Shown in pieces: positions 25,786 to 37,810 of a DNA stretch of 38,110 nt. Within the stretch, counting starts at the first letter, position 1; each line of letters begins with the position of its first letter. Source of the DNA: Desulfuromonadales bacterium. GTDB lineage: Bacteria; Desulfobacterota; Desulfuromonadia; Desulfuromonadales; Geoalkalibacteraceae. The stretch is from assembly GCA_024636255.1 (NCBI GenBank), contig JAGXHK010000077.1, positions 1 to 38,110 on the forward strand, given 5' to 3'. The translations under genes and the position numbers were made by a program. The notes beneath the pieces were generated by a model. It was not told the DNA's origin. It ran no database searches and saw only the letters and a program-made list of their open reading frames with translations.

Positions 25786-26648
25786 GACACCCCCGCTCCG
25801 TCGATCGGCCCCTTGCACAGAGGCGTAAAGCGAACCCGCCCCAGATACGCGTCGCGACGCCCGTCGAACAGCGTCGCCGCGATCCTTTCGGAATCCAGGC
25901 CTCCCCAATAGTTGCGCTGAAAGATCACGTCTTCAGGAACCTCTTCCCCCAGCACCACGCTATAGCGCTGGCTGCTCAGGATCTCGTTCTCTACAATCTG
26001 GTAATCCTGCGGATGAGCTGTTATGAAAAAGGCTTTTTCGTTGTCGACGAGCCGGTTGCGAGAAATGGCGGGCGCCCCGAAATGAAAGCGGATACCGGTG
26101 CCATTGTCATGAATCAGGTTGTGCTGGATGAGAAACTGGCTGGAATGGAAACGAATGGCCACCAGATTTCTGTCGAAGATTGATTCTTCGACAGCGACAA
26201 TGGATTCCTGACTGTGCAGGGCGCTGTCAGCCTGGGTAAAGCGACAGAAGCGGAAACGGGCACCCGGGCTGCCCTGCAGGTTGATTCCGCCCCAACTGCC
26301 AGCCGGAGCGCTATCTTTGGCATAGCGGAAAACGATCGGCCGCTCGGCAGTCCCCTCGGCGAGAAGTTCGCCGCGAACAATCAGTTCGCTGCCCGGGAAA
26401 TGCGGGTGTTCGGTCAGCCGGTCTTCACCGGTATCTGGCGGCAGAAAAATGATCGTTGTGCCAGGCTGAATGGTCAGCCGGCTGTGTTCAGCAAGGATCA
26501 CGTCGCCGCGCAGATAAACGGTTCCGGACCAGACCAGGTCGCCCTTCCACTCCCCGGTCAGCAGGGGGCGCCGGGCACAACCCGAGAGCACCACAAGGGC
26601 CAGAAGAAGGACAAACGCAAAATTTCGGTTTGAGAATAAAAAAGTCAT
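25773..26648 (-). CDS. Lipoprotein with right-handed parallel beta-helix (NosD/pectate-lyase-like) repeats
   Basis: Signal and lipobox LLLALVVLSGCARRP; beta-helix-like segments (GDVILAEHSRLTIQPGTTIIF, SQFLIQHNLIHDNGTGIRFHFGAPAISRNRLVDNEKAFFI). Confidence 0.8.
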   Translation of the reverse strand: MTFLFSNRNFAFVLLLALVVLSGCARRPLLTGEWKGDLVWSGTVYLRGDVILAEHSRLTIQPGTTIIFLPPDTGEDRLTEHPHFPGSELIVRGELLAEGTAERPIVFRYAKDSAPAGSWGGINLQGSPGARFRFCRFTQADSALHSQESIVAVEESIFDRNLVAIRFHSSQFLIQHNLIHDNGTGIRFHFGAPAISRNRLVDNEKAFFITAHPQDYQIVENEILSSQRYSVVLGEEVPEDVIFQRNYWGGLDSERIAATLFDGRRDAYLGRVRFTPLCKGPIDGAGVSWSP

Positions 26649-26657
26649 CGGTCAAAA

Positions 26658-26681
26658 AAAGGCCGGCTTTCGCCGGCCTTT
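26658..26681 (-). terminator. Intrinsic terminator between the TPR gene and the beta-helix lipoprotein gene
   Basis: Minus strand AAAGGCCGGC-GAAA-GCCGGCCTTT followed by TTTT: 10-bp stem with a GAAA loop. Confidence 0.9.
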
Positions 26682-26694
26682 AAAAATGCAGGGA

Positions 26695-27279
26695 TTAATT
26701 CTGCGGCGCACCGACGGGCGATGTCGGCTGAGCCTCCAAAGAGGCAAGTTCCTGCCGGATCTGTTCTGCGCCGGGGCCGGAGGGGTTAAGTTCGAGATAG
26801 CGCGACCAGATCTGTCTCGCCTTTGCAAAATCCTGCAGGTCATAGCGATAAACCACGCCGAGGTTATAAAGACTCTGCAGATGCCGGGGATTGATTTCGT
26901 TCGCCTTCCGGAAGTTCTCCACGGCTTTGTCGAACCAGCCCACCTGTCGGAACATGATTCCCTGATCGGTCAGTACGTCAGGGTCAGAGGCATTGAGTTG
27001 CAGGGCTTTGCTGTATGCTTCGATCGCCTTCATCGGTTGATTGGAATCGAAGTACGTATGCCCCAACTGGACCCAGGCATCGCGGTTTTCCGGTTCGCGG
27101 CGGACGATATCCGTGAGCATCTGAATGTTCTGCTGGTAATTGACTGCTGGAGCGGGAGCCGCGGAGGTCGCAGGGGCTGAGGTTCGATTCGGCTTATCCC
27201 CCATGCTGCTGAGCAATACTCCCACCAGAACTCCGATGATCATTGCGGCGCCGACCAGCATCCAGGTCTCTTTTTTCAT
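26695..27279 (-). CDS. Membrane-anchored TPR protein
   Basis: N-terminal TM MKKETWMLVGAAMIIGVLVGVLLSS and TPR repeats (RDAWVQLGHTYFDSNQPMKAIEAYSKALQLN...). 4-nt overlap with secF. Confidence 0.88.
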   Translation of the reverse strand: MKKETWMLVGAAMIIGVLVGVLLSSMGDKPNRTSAPATSAAPAPAVNYQQNIQMLTDIVRREPENRDAWVQLGHTYFDSNQPMKAIEAYSKALQLNASDPDVLTDQGIMFRQVGWFDKAVENFRKANEINPRHLQSLYNLGVVYRYDLQDFAKARQIWSRYLELNPSGPGAEQIRQELASLEAQPTSPVGAPQN

Positions 27280-28214
27280 GATGTCACCTCCTGTTCCTGC
27301 TCCGCATTGGCCCTTTTGCCGCTGCGCCAGTTCTCCCAGTAAATCAGAACCTGGCTGGCTACGAAAACAGAGGAATACGTACCAATGACAATCCCGACCA
27401 GCAGCGCAAAAGCAAAATTATGGATGACGCCGCCACCGAAGAGAAAGAGCGCCAGTACAACCAGAAGGGTTGTACCCGAGGTCAGGATGGTCCGGGAAAG
27501 CGTCTGGTTGATACTGCGATTGATAACTGCGGCGAAACCTTCGCGGCCGTGTTTTCCGAGATTCTCGCGGATTCGATCGTAGATGATGATCGTATCGTTG
27601 AGCGAATAACCGATGATTGCCAGAAATGCGGCGATAATCGGCAGATCGAATTCCTTGCCGAAAAGCGAAAAGACTCCCAGGGTAATCACCACATCGTGGA
27701 ACAGGGCGACAATGGCACCGATCGCAAAACGGAATTCAAAGCGCCAGGTCACATAGATCAGGATGCCGAGCATCGCATAAAGAATCGCCAGCAAGCCTTT
27801 TTCGCGCAGGTCCTTTCCGACCTGCGGGCCGACCATCTCGGAACGGCGCAAATCAACACTCGCTTCCCCGAAAGTTTCCTTGAGGTTGCGGGTAATCACC
27901 AGGGAAAGCCCCTCGAGTTCTCCGGAGGTAGATTGGGTCCGGATCAGAAATTCGTTCGGCTCGTCCCCGAACTGCTGGACGACGAGACTGCCGAGCTCGA
28001 CGTCGGCCAGTGCTTTCTTGATCTCCGCGGCGCTGGTCGGCGCATCGAATTTGACCTGCACAAGCATTCCGCCGGCGAAATCGATTCCGTAATTGGGACC
28101 GCCCTTGATCACAAGGGAAACCAATCCGGCAAGTATCAGAGTGATCGAGAGGATCAAGGCCAGCTTGCGCTTGCCGATAAAGTCGATATTCACATCCGGT
28201 TTGATCAGCTGCAT
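27276..28214 (-). CDS. secF: Protein translocase subunit SecF
   Basis: FIGKRKLALILSITLILAGLVSLVIKGGPNYGIDFAGGMLVQVKF and FLAIIGYSLNDTIIIYDRIREN. Confidence 0.97.
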   Translation of the reverse strand: MQLIKPDVNIDFIGKRKLALILSITLILAGLVSLVIKGGPNYGIDFAGGMLVQVKFDAPTSAAEIKKALADVELGSLVVQQFGDEPNEFLIRTQSTSGELEGLSLVITRNLKETFGEASVDLRRSEMVGPQVGKDLREKGLLAILYAMLGILIYVTWRFEFRFAIGAIVALFHDVVITLGVFSLFGKEFDLPIIAAFLAIIGYSLNDTIIIYDRIRENLGKHGREGFAAVINRSINQTLSRTILTSGTTLLVVLALFLFGGGVIHNFAFALLVGIVIGTYSSVFVASQVLIYWENWRSGKRANAEQEQEVTS

Positions 28215-28224
28215 GAAAGACTCC

Positions 28225-29823
28225 TTAGATACTCAGCCGCTTGATCTGGCGTCGTTCGAGGAAAAAATCGAAGATGACGCGGCTGACGAAAATCGCCGTA
28301 AACAGCGAGGCGATGATACCGATCGACAGTGTCACCGCAAATCCCTTGACTGGGCCGGTGCCGAACTGAAAGAGAACCAATGCGGCAATCAGAGTCGTGA
28401 TATTGGCATCGATAATCGTTAGAAACGCCTTGCTGTAGCCGGCATCCAATGCAGCCCGAGCGGTTTTGCCGATGCGCAGCTCTTCCCGGATGCGCTCAAA
28501 GATCAAAACATTTGCGTCAACCGCCATGCCGACCGTCAGAACAATGCCGGCGATACCGGGCAAAGTCAGTGAAGCCTTGAAAAGTGAAAGCATCGCCAGA
28601 ATGAAGACCAGATTGAGAATAAGCGCGGCATTGGCGACCAGGCCCGCAAGGTTATAGTACAGAATGATCGCCAATATGACCAAAGCGCCGCCGACGAGAA
28701 CCGAAATGACCCCCTGCCGGATCGAATCATGGCCAAGGGAAGGGCCGACGGTACGATTTTCAAGGATTTTCACCGGAGCCGGAAGAGAACCGGCCCGCAG
28801 GACAATGGCCAGGTCCGTTGCCTCCTGCTCAGTGAAAGAGCCGCTGACCTGAGCACTGCCGCCTGAGATTCGCTCGCGGATCACCGGCGCGGAATAGACG
28901 GTATCGTCAAGCACGATGGCCATTCGCCGTCCGACATTGGCCGCGGTGAGCTGATCAAAGCGCTTGGCGCCCAGTGAATTGAAATCCATGGCGACATAGG
29001 GTTCATTGAACTGCGGGCTGATGCGCACCTGAGCATCGGCGAGCTGGTCGCCGGTGAGCACGGTCTTCTTCTCAACCACAATGGGCGTCTCGCGCACGGC
29101 GCCGGTACGGGGATCGACCTGCCGCTCATAAAGCACCTCGGTTCCGGGAGGAAGGTCTCCCTCTACCGCCTTTTGCGGGTCAACGTCCTCTACAACCATT
29201 TTGAATTCGAGCAGAGCCGTTTTGCCGATCAGCGAAATCGCCCGTTCCGGTTCCTTGATTCCCGGCAGTTGAATAAGGATGCGATCGTCACTCTGTCGTT
29301 GCAGAACCGGCTCGCTCACGCCGAACTGATCGACCCGGTTGCGCATGGTTTCAAGCGCCTGCCGCAAAGCATAATCGCGAATAGCGGCCACCTCTCTTTC
29401 GCTGAGCCGAAACTGCTGTTGGATATAACCGTCCCCGCTCGAGGTCGCCACCGGTTCGAGCGAAGGATAGTTTTCCTCGATGAGATCGGTGACGAGCTGC
29501 GCAGTCTCCTGGTCATAGAGCGTGACCGAAAGGCTTTCCTCGGAACGGCGCTCCACGCGCTTGAAAATGACGTCCCTCTCCCTGAGAAGCTGCTCGGTCT
29601 GGTCAACCAGACTGTCGACACGGTTCTCGACGGCTTCATCGACCTCGACGCCGAGCACCAGATGCATTCCGCCCTGCAGGTCGAGGCCGAGATTGATGGG
29701 TTCGAAATTCCCGGTCCACCATTGTGGCAGGCTCTGTCCGGCGAAGGTCGGCGCGAGCACGATCACCGACAGGGCGATCAGCGAGATGACGAGCGCCCCG
29801 CGCAGCTTGAGGCTCTTGGACAT
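28225..29823 (-). CDS. secD: Protein translocase subunit SecD
   Basis: NLGLDLQGGMHLVLGVEVDEAV and GIVLTVGMAVDANVLIFERIREELR. Confidence 0.97.
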   Translation of the reverse strand: MSKSLKLRGALVISLIALSVIVLAPTFAGQSLPQWWTGNFEPINLGLDLQGGMHLVLGVEVDEAVENRVDSLVDQTEQLLRERDVIFKRVERRSEESLSVTLYDQETAQLVTDLIEENYPSLEPVATSSGDGYIQQQFRLSEREVAAIRDYALRQALETMRNRVDQFGVSEPVLQRQSDDRILIQLPGIKEPERAISLIGKTALLEFKMVVEDVDPQKAVEGDLPPGTEVLYERQVDPRTGAVRETPIVVEKKTVLTGDQLADAQVRISPQFNEPYVAMDFNSLGAKRFDQLTAANVGRRMAIVLDDTVYSAPVIRERISGGSAQVSGSFTEQEATDLAIVLRAGSLPAPVKILENRTVGPSLGHDSIRQGVISVLVGGALVILAIILYYNLAGLVANAALILNLVFILAMLSLFKASLTLPGIAGIVLTVGMAVDANVLIFERIREELRIGKTARAALDAGYSKAFLTIIDANITTLIAALVLFQFGTGPVKGFAVTLSIGIIASLFTAIFVSRVIFDFFLERRQIKRLSI

Positions 29824-29892
29824 GGCAGTTGTTTCTCCTTTGCAGTCATTCAGCCATCGGCGAGAGATGGCAATGAGAAGGGTTCCCCCTTT

Positions 29893-30207
29893 TTATTGCT
29901 GTTCCTTCTTGCTGGCGATGGACGCCCGGTTGATCTTGACCTTGACGCCGCTGGCGATTTCAACGGTGACTACGTTATCCTGCAGACCCGCCACCTTGCC
30001 GTGAAGACCGCCGGCTGTCACGACAGGATCTCCCATCTGCAATGACTCGATCAGTTCCTTGTGCTGTTTGGCCCGCTTCTGCTGGGGACGGATCAGCAAA
30101 AAATAGAAGATCGCGAACATGATCACCAGCATGATGATCCCTTCGTAACCGGGGCGGCCGCCTTCTGCGCCGGCACCGCCGGCCATGGCAAAAGCTTCAG
30201 AAATCAT
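29893..30207 (-). CDS. yajC: Preprotein translocase subunit YajC
   Basis: MLVIMFAIFYFLLIRPQQKRAKQHKELIESLQMGDPVVTAGGLHGKVAGL; adjacent to secDF. Confidence 0.96.
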   Translation of the reverse strand: MISEAFAMAGGAGAEGGRPGYEGIIMLVIMFAIFYFLLIRPQQKRAKQHKELIESLQMGDPVVTAGGLHGKVAGLQDNVVTVEIASGVKVKINRASIASKKEQQ

Positions 30208-30281
30208 TGTGTCCTCCTGTTTAGGGTCGTCAAAAAATAGAGGTGAAGACGGCCGAAGCGCCTCCTTCACACCTTAACTGC

Positions 30282-32451
<2,170 letters not shown>

Positions 32452-32580
32452 TGCTCGTTCTATCTAAGAGTGGTCCCATCCTCGGCCTTCGCCGCGAATT
32501 CAGCGTTACAATCAACCATAAAAGAGGAAGGAAAGTCAACTTGTTTCCCACATTGCAAATAGCCGCAATTATGCGATATA

Positions 32581-32595
32581 GATAATGATTCGCAT
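32581..32595 (+). promoter_or_regulatory. Possible Fur-box-like operator upstream of the SH3-domain gene
   Basis: AGATAATGATTCGCA (from 32581, including the preceding base) matches the 7-1-7 TGATAATnATTATCA consensus at 11 of 14 positions. It sits within the dyad ATGCGA-N13-TCGCAT (32571-32595). Confidence 0.25.
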
Positions 32596-32757
32596 AACGG
32601 CGGGGACCTCGCACAGACGGCTGCGATACAGTAGCGCGAACAGGGCTCAGGCTGAAATCTCTTGATTCAGCAGCGGGATTCTTTAAGAATGGATCGTTGA
32701 CTTTCTGAACTCAAGGATAGCGAACAATTTTAAATGATTCGCTGAAAAGGAGAAACA

Positions 32758-33330
32758 ATGTTTTTTCGTGCCGCGTTCTTTACATTTCTGCTCGCCATGG
32801 TTGCAACGTGCGTGACGGCGTCCCCCGGAGACAAACTCTACGTACTTAAAAGCGGGGTCAATGTCCGCTCCGGGCCGAGCACCGACAGGACGGTGGTGAT
32901 GCAACTCAATAAGGGGCATGAACTGACCGAAATCGAACGCCAGGGGCCATGGATACACGCTGAGATTTCCTGGACGGGTGGAGAAGGCTGGATTCACGAT
33001 TCGCTTACAGGGAGCACCCCGCCCGATGGTACTTCGGCGCCCCGGACAGACGCAGAGCTTGAGTCTTTCATTCAGGATATTGAAAACCTCAATCGTGACG
33101 TCCGGGAAATCCTGGGAGATGTGTTTTTTAAACGGGTGAGAGAGGTAGAGGATGGATCGGTGCAACTGACAGCGACACGCATCTGGCTGTCAGCGCCGCA
33201 GGAACAGCGGGAGAAGGATCTTGTTTCACTCTTCGCGCTCTGGCAGGCACATCAGGGACCGGAAACGCCGGTCGCTCTCACCATCACAGATTCGCGCGGA
33301 AACCCGGTGATGGAAAAATCATCCCGCTAA
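32758..33330 (+). CDS. Secreted SH3-domain protein
   Basis: Signal peptide MFFRAAFFTFLLAMVATCVTASPG followed by SH3_3 pattern KLYVLKSGVNVRSGPSTDRTVVMQLNKGHELTEIERQGPWIHAEI...GWIHDSL. Confidence 0.85.
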   Translation: MFFRAAFFTFLLAMVATCVTASPGDKLYVLKSGVNVRSGPSTDRTVVMQLNKGHELTEIERQGPWIHAEISWTGGEGWIHDSLTGSTPPDGTSAPRTDAELESFIQDIENLNRDVREILGDVFFKRVREVEDGSVQLTATRIWLSAPQEQREKDLVSLFALWQAHQGPETPVALTITDSRGNPVMEKSSR

Positions 33331-33384
33331 GCGGTGGTCGCGCCGCATCCCTGGACCGCACACCAAGAACACATCTCGGTGCGC

Positions 33385-34422
33385 TCAGGGAAAGACCGGC
33401 AGGCCTGTCAATCCGAGCGCTTCCTCGAAGCCGAGCATCAGGTTCATATTCTGCACCGCCTGCCCTGCTGCACCCTTGACAAGGTTGTCGATGGAGGCGC
33501 ACACAACGACCCGCTGCGAGCGTAGATCGCTCACCACGTTCAGATCGCAGAAATTGCTTCCCCGCACCCTGGCAATATCGGGCATGACCCCTTCCCCCAG
33601 CAAGCGCACGAAAAATTCGCCGCTGTAGGCTTCGCGATAAACTTCACGCAGATCGCTGGTGGACATGTCCGACTTCAGGCCAGCGTAACAGGTCGCAAGA
33701 ATCCCCCGACTTACGGGGAGCAAGTGGGGAGTAAACGTCACCCTTACCGATTCCGCGGCAACCTCGGAGAGCGTCTGCTCAATCTCCGGTGTATGCCGAT
33801 GAGCGCCGACTCCGTAGGCTTTAAATCCTTCATTCACTTCACAGAAAAGGCTGCCGACCTTGGCTGAACGCCCGGCGCCGCTGGTCCCGGATTTACAATC
33901 GGCAATCAGGCTGTGCCGGTCGACAAGGTCGTGGCGGAGAAGCGGGCCCATGGCCAGCGCGACGCTGGTGGGATAACATCCCGGATTGGCCACCAGACGG
34001 GCTTCACGGATTTTCTCCCGGTAGAATTCAGGCAGCCCGTAGGCGGCTTCCCCGAGCAGCTCAGGACTGGTATGCTCCTGATACCAGTGGCTGTAAACGT
34101 TCACATCGCGCAGGCGATAATCCGCCGAAAGATCAACGACCCTCTTTCCGGCTTCGAGCAGCGGGGGCACCACATCCATGGCGGTCTTGTGCGGCAGGGC
34201 AGTGAAGAACAGGTCGGCCTTCCCTGCAACCAGACCCGGGTCGACAGGATCGCAGATAAGATTGACCTGCTCGGCCAGGGACGGAAAAACCGCCGAGATC
34301 TCTTCGCCGACGTTCTGCCGGGATGTCACGCACGCAAGCTCAACAGAGGGATGGCTGTGCAACAGGCGAATGAGTTCGACGCCGGTATAACCGCTGGCAC
34401 CGACAACCGCGACCCTGATCAT
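33385..34422 (-). CDS. argC: N-acetyl-gamma-glutamyl-phosphate reductase
   Basis: [62 protein letters not shown]. Confidence 0.96.
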   Translation of the reverse strand: MIRVAVVGASGYTGVELIRLLHSHPSVELACVTSRQNVGEEISAVFPSLAEQVNLICDPVDPGLVAGKADLFFTALPHKTAMDVVPPLLEAGKRVVDLSADYRLRDVNVYSHWYQEHTSPELLGEAAYGLPEFYREKIREARLVANPGCYPTSVALAMGPLLRHDLVDRHSLIADCKSGTSGAGRSAKVGSLFCEVNEGFKAYGVGAHRHTPEIEQTLSEVAAESVRVTFTPHLLPVSRGILATCYAGLKSDMSTSDLREVYREAYSGEFFVRLLGEGVMPDIARVRGSNFCDLNVVSDLRSQRVVVCASIDNLVKGAAGQAVQNMNLMLGFEEALGLTGLPVFP

Positions 34423-34596
34423 GGTGAAACTCCTTGGCGGCATAAGAGCCGCAGGCGAGCGTCCTGCCGGACTTTGCATGCACCTTCTGTAAAAAACCGG
34501 CAAAACCGGTTATATTCATGCAGCATTTAGCTGAATAGACCCGCTAATCGCTCTCTGATTTTATAAATTTTGTTCTCGGCATGACTTCGGATAAAG

Positions 34597-34628
34597 AAAA
34601 AGGGAAACCTTTGCGGCTTCCCTTTTTT
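34597..34628 (-). terminator. Intrinsic terminator downstream of rpsI
   Basis: AAAAAGGGAA ... TTCCCTTTTTTT hairpin just past the rpsI stop. Confidence 0.8.
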
Positions 34629-34652
34629 TCTCTTCTATCGTCCGGCAGAGGA

Positions 34653-35045
34653 TTAGCGCTTCGAGAACTGGAAGCTCCTGCGTGCGCCGCGCTGGCCGTA
34701 TTTTTTACGCTCTTTTACGCGGGAGTCCCGGGTAATAAAGCCGGCTCGCTTGAGCACCGGACGCAACTGAACATCCGCCTGCAGAAGGGCCTTGGTGATG
34801 CCGTGCTTGATGGCCCCCGCCTGGCCGGAGGGCCCACCGCCGTCGACATTGACGAAAATGTCGAATTTACCGACATTGTCGGTCAACTCGAGAGGCTGCA
34901 TGACCACCATTTTGGAGGTCTCGCGGCCAAAGTAATCATTCAGGGATTTCTTGTTGACCGTGATGTTTCCCTGCCCCGGAGTAATCCGTACGCGGGCCAC
35001 CGAGGTCTTTCTCTTGCCGGTTGCTGAAATCATCTGCTCAGCCAT
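34653..35045 (-). CDS. rpsI: 30S ribosomal protein S9
   Basis: [35 protein letters not shown] and C-terminal [18 protein letters not shown]. Confidence 0.97.
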   Translation of the reverse strand: MAEQMISATGKRKTSVARVRITPGQGNITVNKKSLNDYFGRETSKMVVMQPLELTDNVGKFDIFVNVDGGGPSGQAGAIKHGITKALLQADVQLRPVLKRAGFITRDSRVKERKKYGQRGARRSFQFSKR

Positions 35046-35072
35046 CGATGTCTCCTGGCTCCTGTATATGCG

Positions 35073-35501
35073 TTAAATCGAAAGTTCTTTAGGCTGCTGG
35101 GCGGCGTGGGGATGCTCGTCTCCGACATAGACCTTAAGCTTCTTGAACATCTTGCGGCCAAGCTTGTTTTTGGGAAGCATTCCCTTGACCGCTTTCTTGA
35201 TCAATTCGTCGGGCTTTTTCTCGAGCATCTGTTGCGCGTTGATCGAGCGGATACCGCCGGGGTATCCGGTGTGACGATGGTACATCTTGTCCATCATCTT
35301 GTTTCCGGTCAGCCTGATCTTTTCCGCATTGATGACAATAACGAAATCACCGGCATCAACACTGGGCGTATAGATCGCCTTGTGCTTGCCGCGCAACACG
35401 CGGGCAATTTCAGTAGAGGCACGACCCAGGACAAGTTCCTTTGCGTCCAGGACATACCAATTCTTTTTAACTTCGGGTTCTTTGGCGATCTGGGTGCTCA
35501 T
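35073..35501 (-). CDS. rplM: 50S ribosomal protein L13
   Basis: [70 protein letters not shown]. Confidence 0.97.
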   Translation of the reverse strand: MSTQIAKEPEVKKNWYVLDAKELVLGRASTEIARVLRGKHKAIYTPSVDAGDFVIVINAEKIRLTGNKMMDKMYHRHTGYPGGIRSINAQQMLEKKPDELIKKAVKGMLPKNKLGRKMFKKLKVYVGDEHPHAAQQPKELSI

Positions 35502-35557
35502 TTATATCCTCTCCAACGAAATTCCGTGATGAATGTACGGGGCTCACAGAAATTGAG

Positions 35558-35586
35558 AACTTATCCGAAACCTTCGGGCATGTCAA
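35558..35586 (-). promoter_or_regulatory. Sigma70-type promoter for rplM-rpsI
   Basis: Minus strand TTGACA-N17-TAAGTT, about 57 nt upstream of the rplM start. Confidence 0.7.
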
Positions 35587-35700
35587 GACAAATCCCCCGG
35601 AAAAAATTATTCCGAATGGGACCCATCACGATGGTTGATGATCGTGGCGTGTGATAGCATGCTTTGCATGTCGATACCAAGTTTTTTTTGATAATCAGGA

Positions 35701-36156
35701 CTAAAGGATATGCGGTTTGATGCACAGGACCGGACAGGATGCATGCTGAACGACCCGTTCTGCCGTACTGCCGATGAGCAGGTGGGACAATCCGGAACGA
35801 CCATGCGTGCCGATCGTGATCAGTCCGATACTCTGCTGGTCGGCAAAGCGGCAGATCTCCTTGAAAGGGATGCCCGCAGCCACCTGATATTTGACTGGAA
35901 GATCGGGGGCCTTCTCCTGGCGCTGACGCACTTCGCGCTCGAATTCGGCCATCGCTTCGCTGCTCTGCCGCTCAAGATCTGTACGCGGCATTCCGCCCAG
36001 GTCGCTGAAATAATCCAGATCGCCGGTGACCACGACATAGAGCAGGTAGAGCTCCACATCGAAGTGCTCCCGCAGCCCCATGGCGAAGTCAAACGTCTCC
36101 CAGCTATAGCGGGAGAAATCGATAGGCACTAGGACTTTACAGTGTTTTTTCATCAT
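35701..36156 (-). CDS. Universal stress protein (UspA family)
   Basis: KVLVPIDFSRYSWETFDFAMGLREHFDVELYLLYVV and LITIGTHGRSGLSHLLIGSTAERVVQHASCPVLCIKP (G-2x-G-9x-G-S/T motif). Confidence 0.95.
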   Translation of the reverse strand: MMKKHCKVLVPIDFSRYSWETFDFAMGLREHFDVELYLLYVVVTGDLDYFSDLGGMPRTDLERQSSEAMAEFEREVRQRQEKAPDLPVKYQVAAGIPFKEICRFADQQSIGLITIGTHGRSGLSHLLIGSTAERVVQHASCPVLCIKPHIL

Positions 36157-36229
36157 CTCACAGGTTCCGTTTCGGGTAACTTGGGAGACTATATCCCGCC
36201 CTATCGGTTTTGCAACTCCATCGGGGCCT

Positions 36230-36970
36230 TCAGTACCAAACCTCCATCAGACACAGGCCCTGCGGCGGCGCGGTGCGACCGGCCCGGCCCGCTCCCAAAT
36301 CGCCCCGCAGCAGTAAATTGACATCACGCGGCTTTTTTTTCCCAAGGCCGACCTCCACCAGAGTTCCGACCATCACCCGAACCATGTTCTTGAGAAAACC
36401 CGCGCCGCGCACATCGACATGAAGAAAATCCCCCTCCTGAGAAAGCGTGACGGAAAAGATTTTGCGCTCGGTTGTCAGAGCCGCACAGCCGCTGGTGCGA
36501 AAGGCAGAGAAGTCGTGATGCCCGACAAAAAAGACGGCCGCTTCAGCCATGGCAGGAAGGCTCAAAGGGGCTCGGATATGCCAGGAGGTGCGCGCCGCGA
36601 GAGGAGAGCGGACTTTAGAGCGATACAGGGTATAACGATACCACTTGCCCTTTGCATCGAAGCGCACATTGAAATTTTCGTCAACCTCCCTGACCTCGCG
36701 CACCGCGACATCCGGCGGGAGCAGACCGTTCAGGCCCTCACGGTAGGCTTTCAGGGGAAGCTGACGCGGACTGCGCAGTTGGGCGGCCATGCCGCGGGCG
36801 TGAACCCCGGCATCCGTACGACCGGATGATGTCACCCGGACCGCCTCTCCCAGCAGTCGGGCCAGAGCATCCTCCACCACGTCCTGCACGCTGACTCCGT
36901 TGGGCTGTACCTGCCAGCCGACAAAACGCGTCCCGTCGTATTCAATGATCAGGCAAATATTTTGCGTCAT
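36230..36970 (-). CDS. truA: tRNA pseudouridine(38-40) synthase
   Basis: IEYDGTRFVGWQVQPNGVSVQDVVEDAL, SSGRTDAGVHARGMAAQL, VDVRGAGFLKNMVRVMVGTLVEVGLGK. Confidence 0.96.
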   Translation of the reverse strand: MTQNICLIIEYDGTRFVGWQVQPNGVSVQDVVEDALARLLGEAVRVTSSGRTDAGVHARGMAAQLRSPRQLPLKAYREGLNGLLPPDVAVREVREVDENFNVRFDAKGKWYRYTLYRSKVRSPLAARTSWHIRAPLSLPAMAEAAVFFVGHHDFSAFRTSGCAALTTERKIFSVTLSQEGDFLHVDVRGAGFLKNMVRVMVGTLVEVGLGKKKPRDVNLLLRGDLGAGRAGRTAPPQGLCLMEVWY

Positions 36971-37744
36971 CTAGATTAACCAGACCAGCAACGCGACCCA
37001 GAGCACGGCCCCTCCGATGAGAACGAACCCAAGCGCAAGGCTACCCTGCTCATGCGCAGTTTCAGGAGTTATGATCTCTTTTCCCAGCGCCAAACTTTGG
37101 GCCAACTGATCGGCCCGATCGACCATACCCAGAATCACCGGGGTGAGCAGATCGCGAAGAGATATACCCCAGCGCAGCAGGGAAATTGTCTTCTGGCGCC
37201 TCCTTCCCGCTCCGGCAGCGATCAGTTCTTCACGCAGGAGGGGAATGAAATGCAGAGTCAAAAAGAGAATTTCGGCGATGCGCTGTGCCGGCAGACCGAG
37301 GCGCCCGAGAGGGGCCAGCAATGACCCGATTCCGGCGGCAAGCGCCCAGGCGGACGAGGTCAGCGTCAACATGGAGGAAAAGATCACCGCAAGAGAAAGC
37401 CGCATAACAACCGTTAGGCCGTGCAGCAGGCCGTCGCGCGAAAAAAATTCCAGGCCCCAGAGCGTATGTCCCGGCGAAAGCAGTGTATGCAGAAGAACCG
37501 TAAATAGAAACAACCAGCGGAAAACCCACAGACCCCGCCACCAGATACGCGGCGAAACCCCCGACATCGCAATAAGAATGCCGCTGAGCAGCCCGAGGCC
37601 GGCGAGCTGGGCAGGCTTGGGCAGAGCGAATGCCGCAGTGACCAATACCGCCAGAACCAGCAGTTTACAGCGCACATCGGTGCGGTGCAGCAGAGAACGT
37701 CCGGCGACAAAACGCCCGATAGTCAGATCATCGATCAGGGACAT
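36971..37744 (-). CDS. Energy-coupling factor transporter transmembrane protein (EcfT/CbiQ family)
   Basis: Hydrophobic protein with EcfT/CbiQ layout (LIDDLTIGRFVAGRSLLHRTDVRCKLLVLAVLVTAAFAL...ILFLTLHFIPLLREEL...MVDRADQLAQSLALGKE). Abuts truA. Confidence 0.82.
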   Translation of the reverse strand: MSLIDDLTIGRFVAGRSLLHRTDVRCKLLVLAVLVTAAFALPKPAQLAGLGLLSGILIAMSGVSPRIWWRGLWVFRWLFLFTVLLHTLLSPGHTLWGLEFFSRDGLLHGLTVVMRLSLAVIFSSMLTLTSSAWALAAGIGSLLAPLGRLGLPAQRIAEILFLTLHFIPLLREELIAAGAGRRRQKTISLLRWGISLRDLLTPVILGMVDRADQLAQSLALGKEIITPETAHEQGSLALGFVLIGGAVLWVALLVWLI

Positions 37745-37756
37745 GAGCGAATGCAC

Positions 37757-37786
37757 GAAAAGGGAGCCACCCGGCTCCCTTTTTGT
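37757..37786 (-). terminator. Intrinsic terminator between asd and the ecfT-like gene
   Basis: AAAAGGGAGCC-ACC-CGGCTCCCTTTTT hairpin. Confidence 0.8.
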
Positions 37787-37810
37787 AGACTGTTGCGGCT
37801 TGCATCGAAT

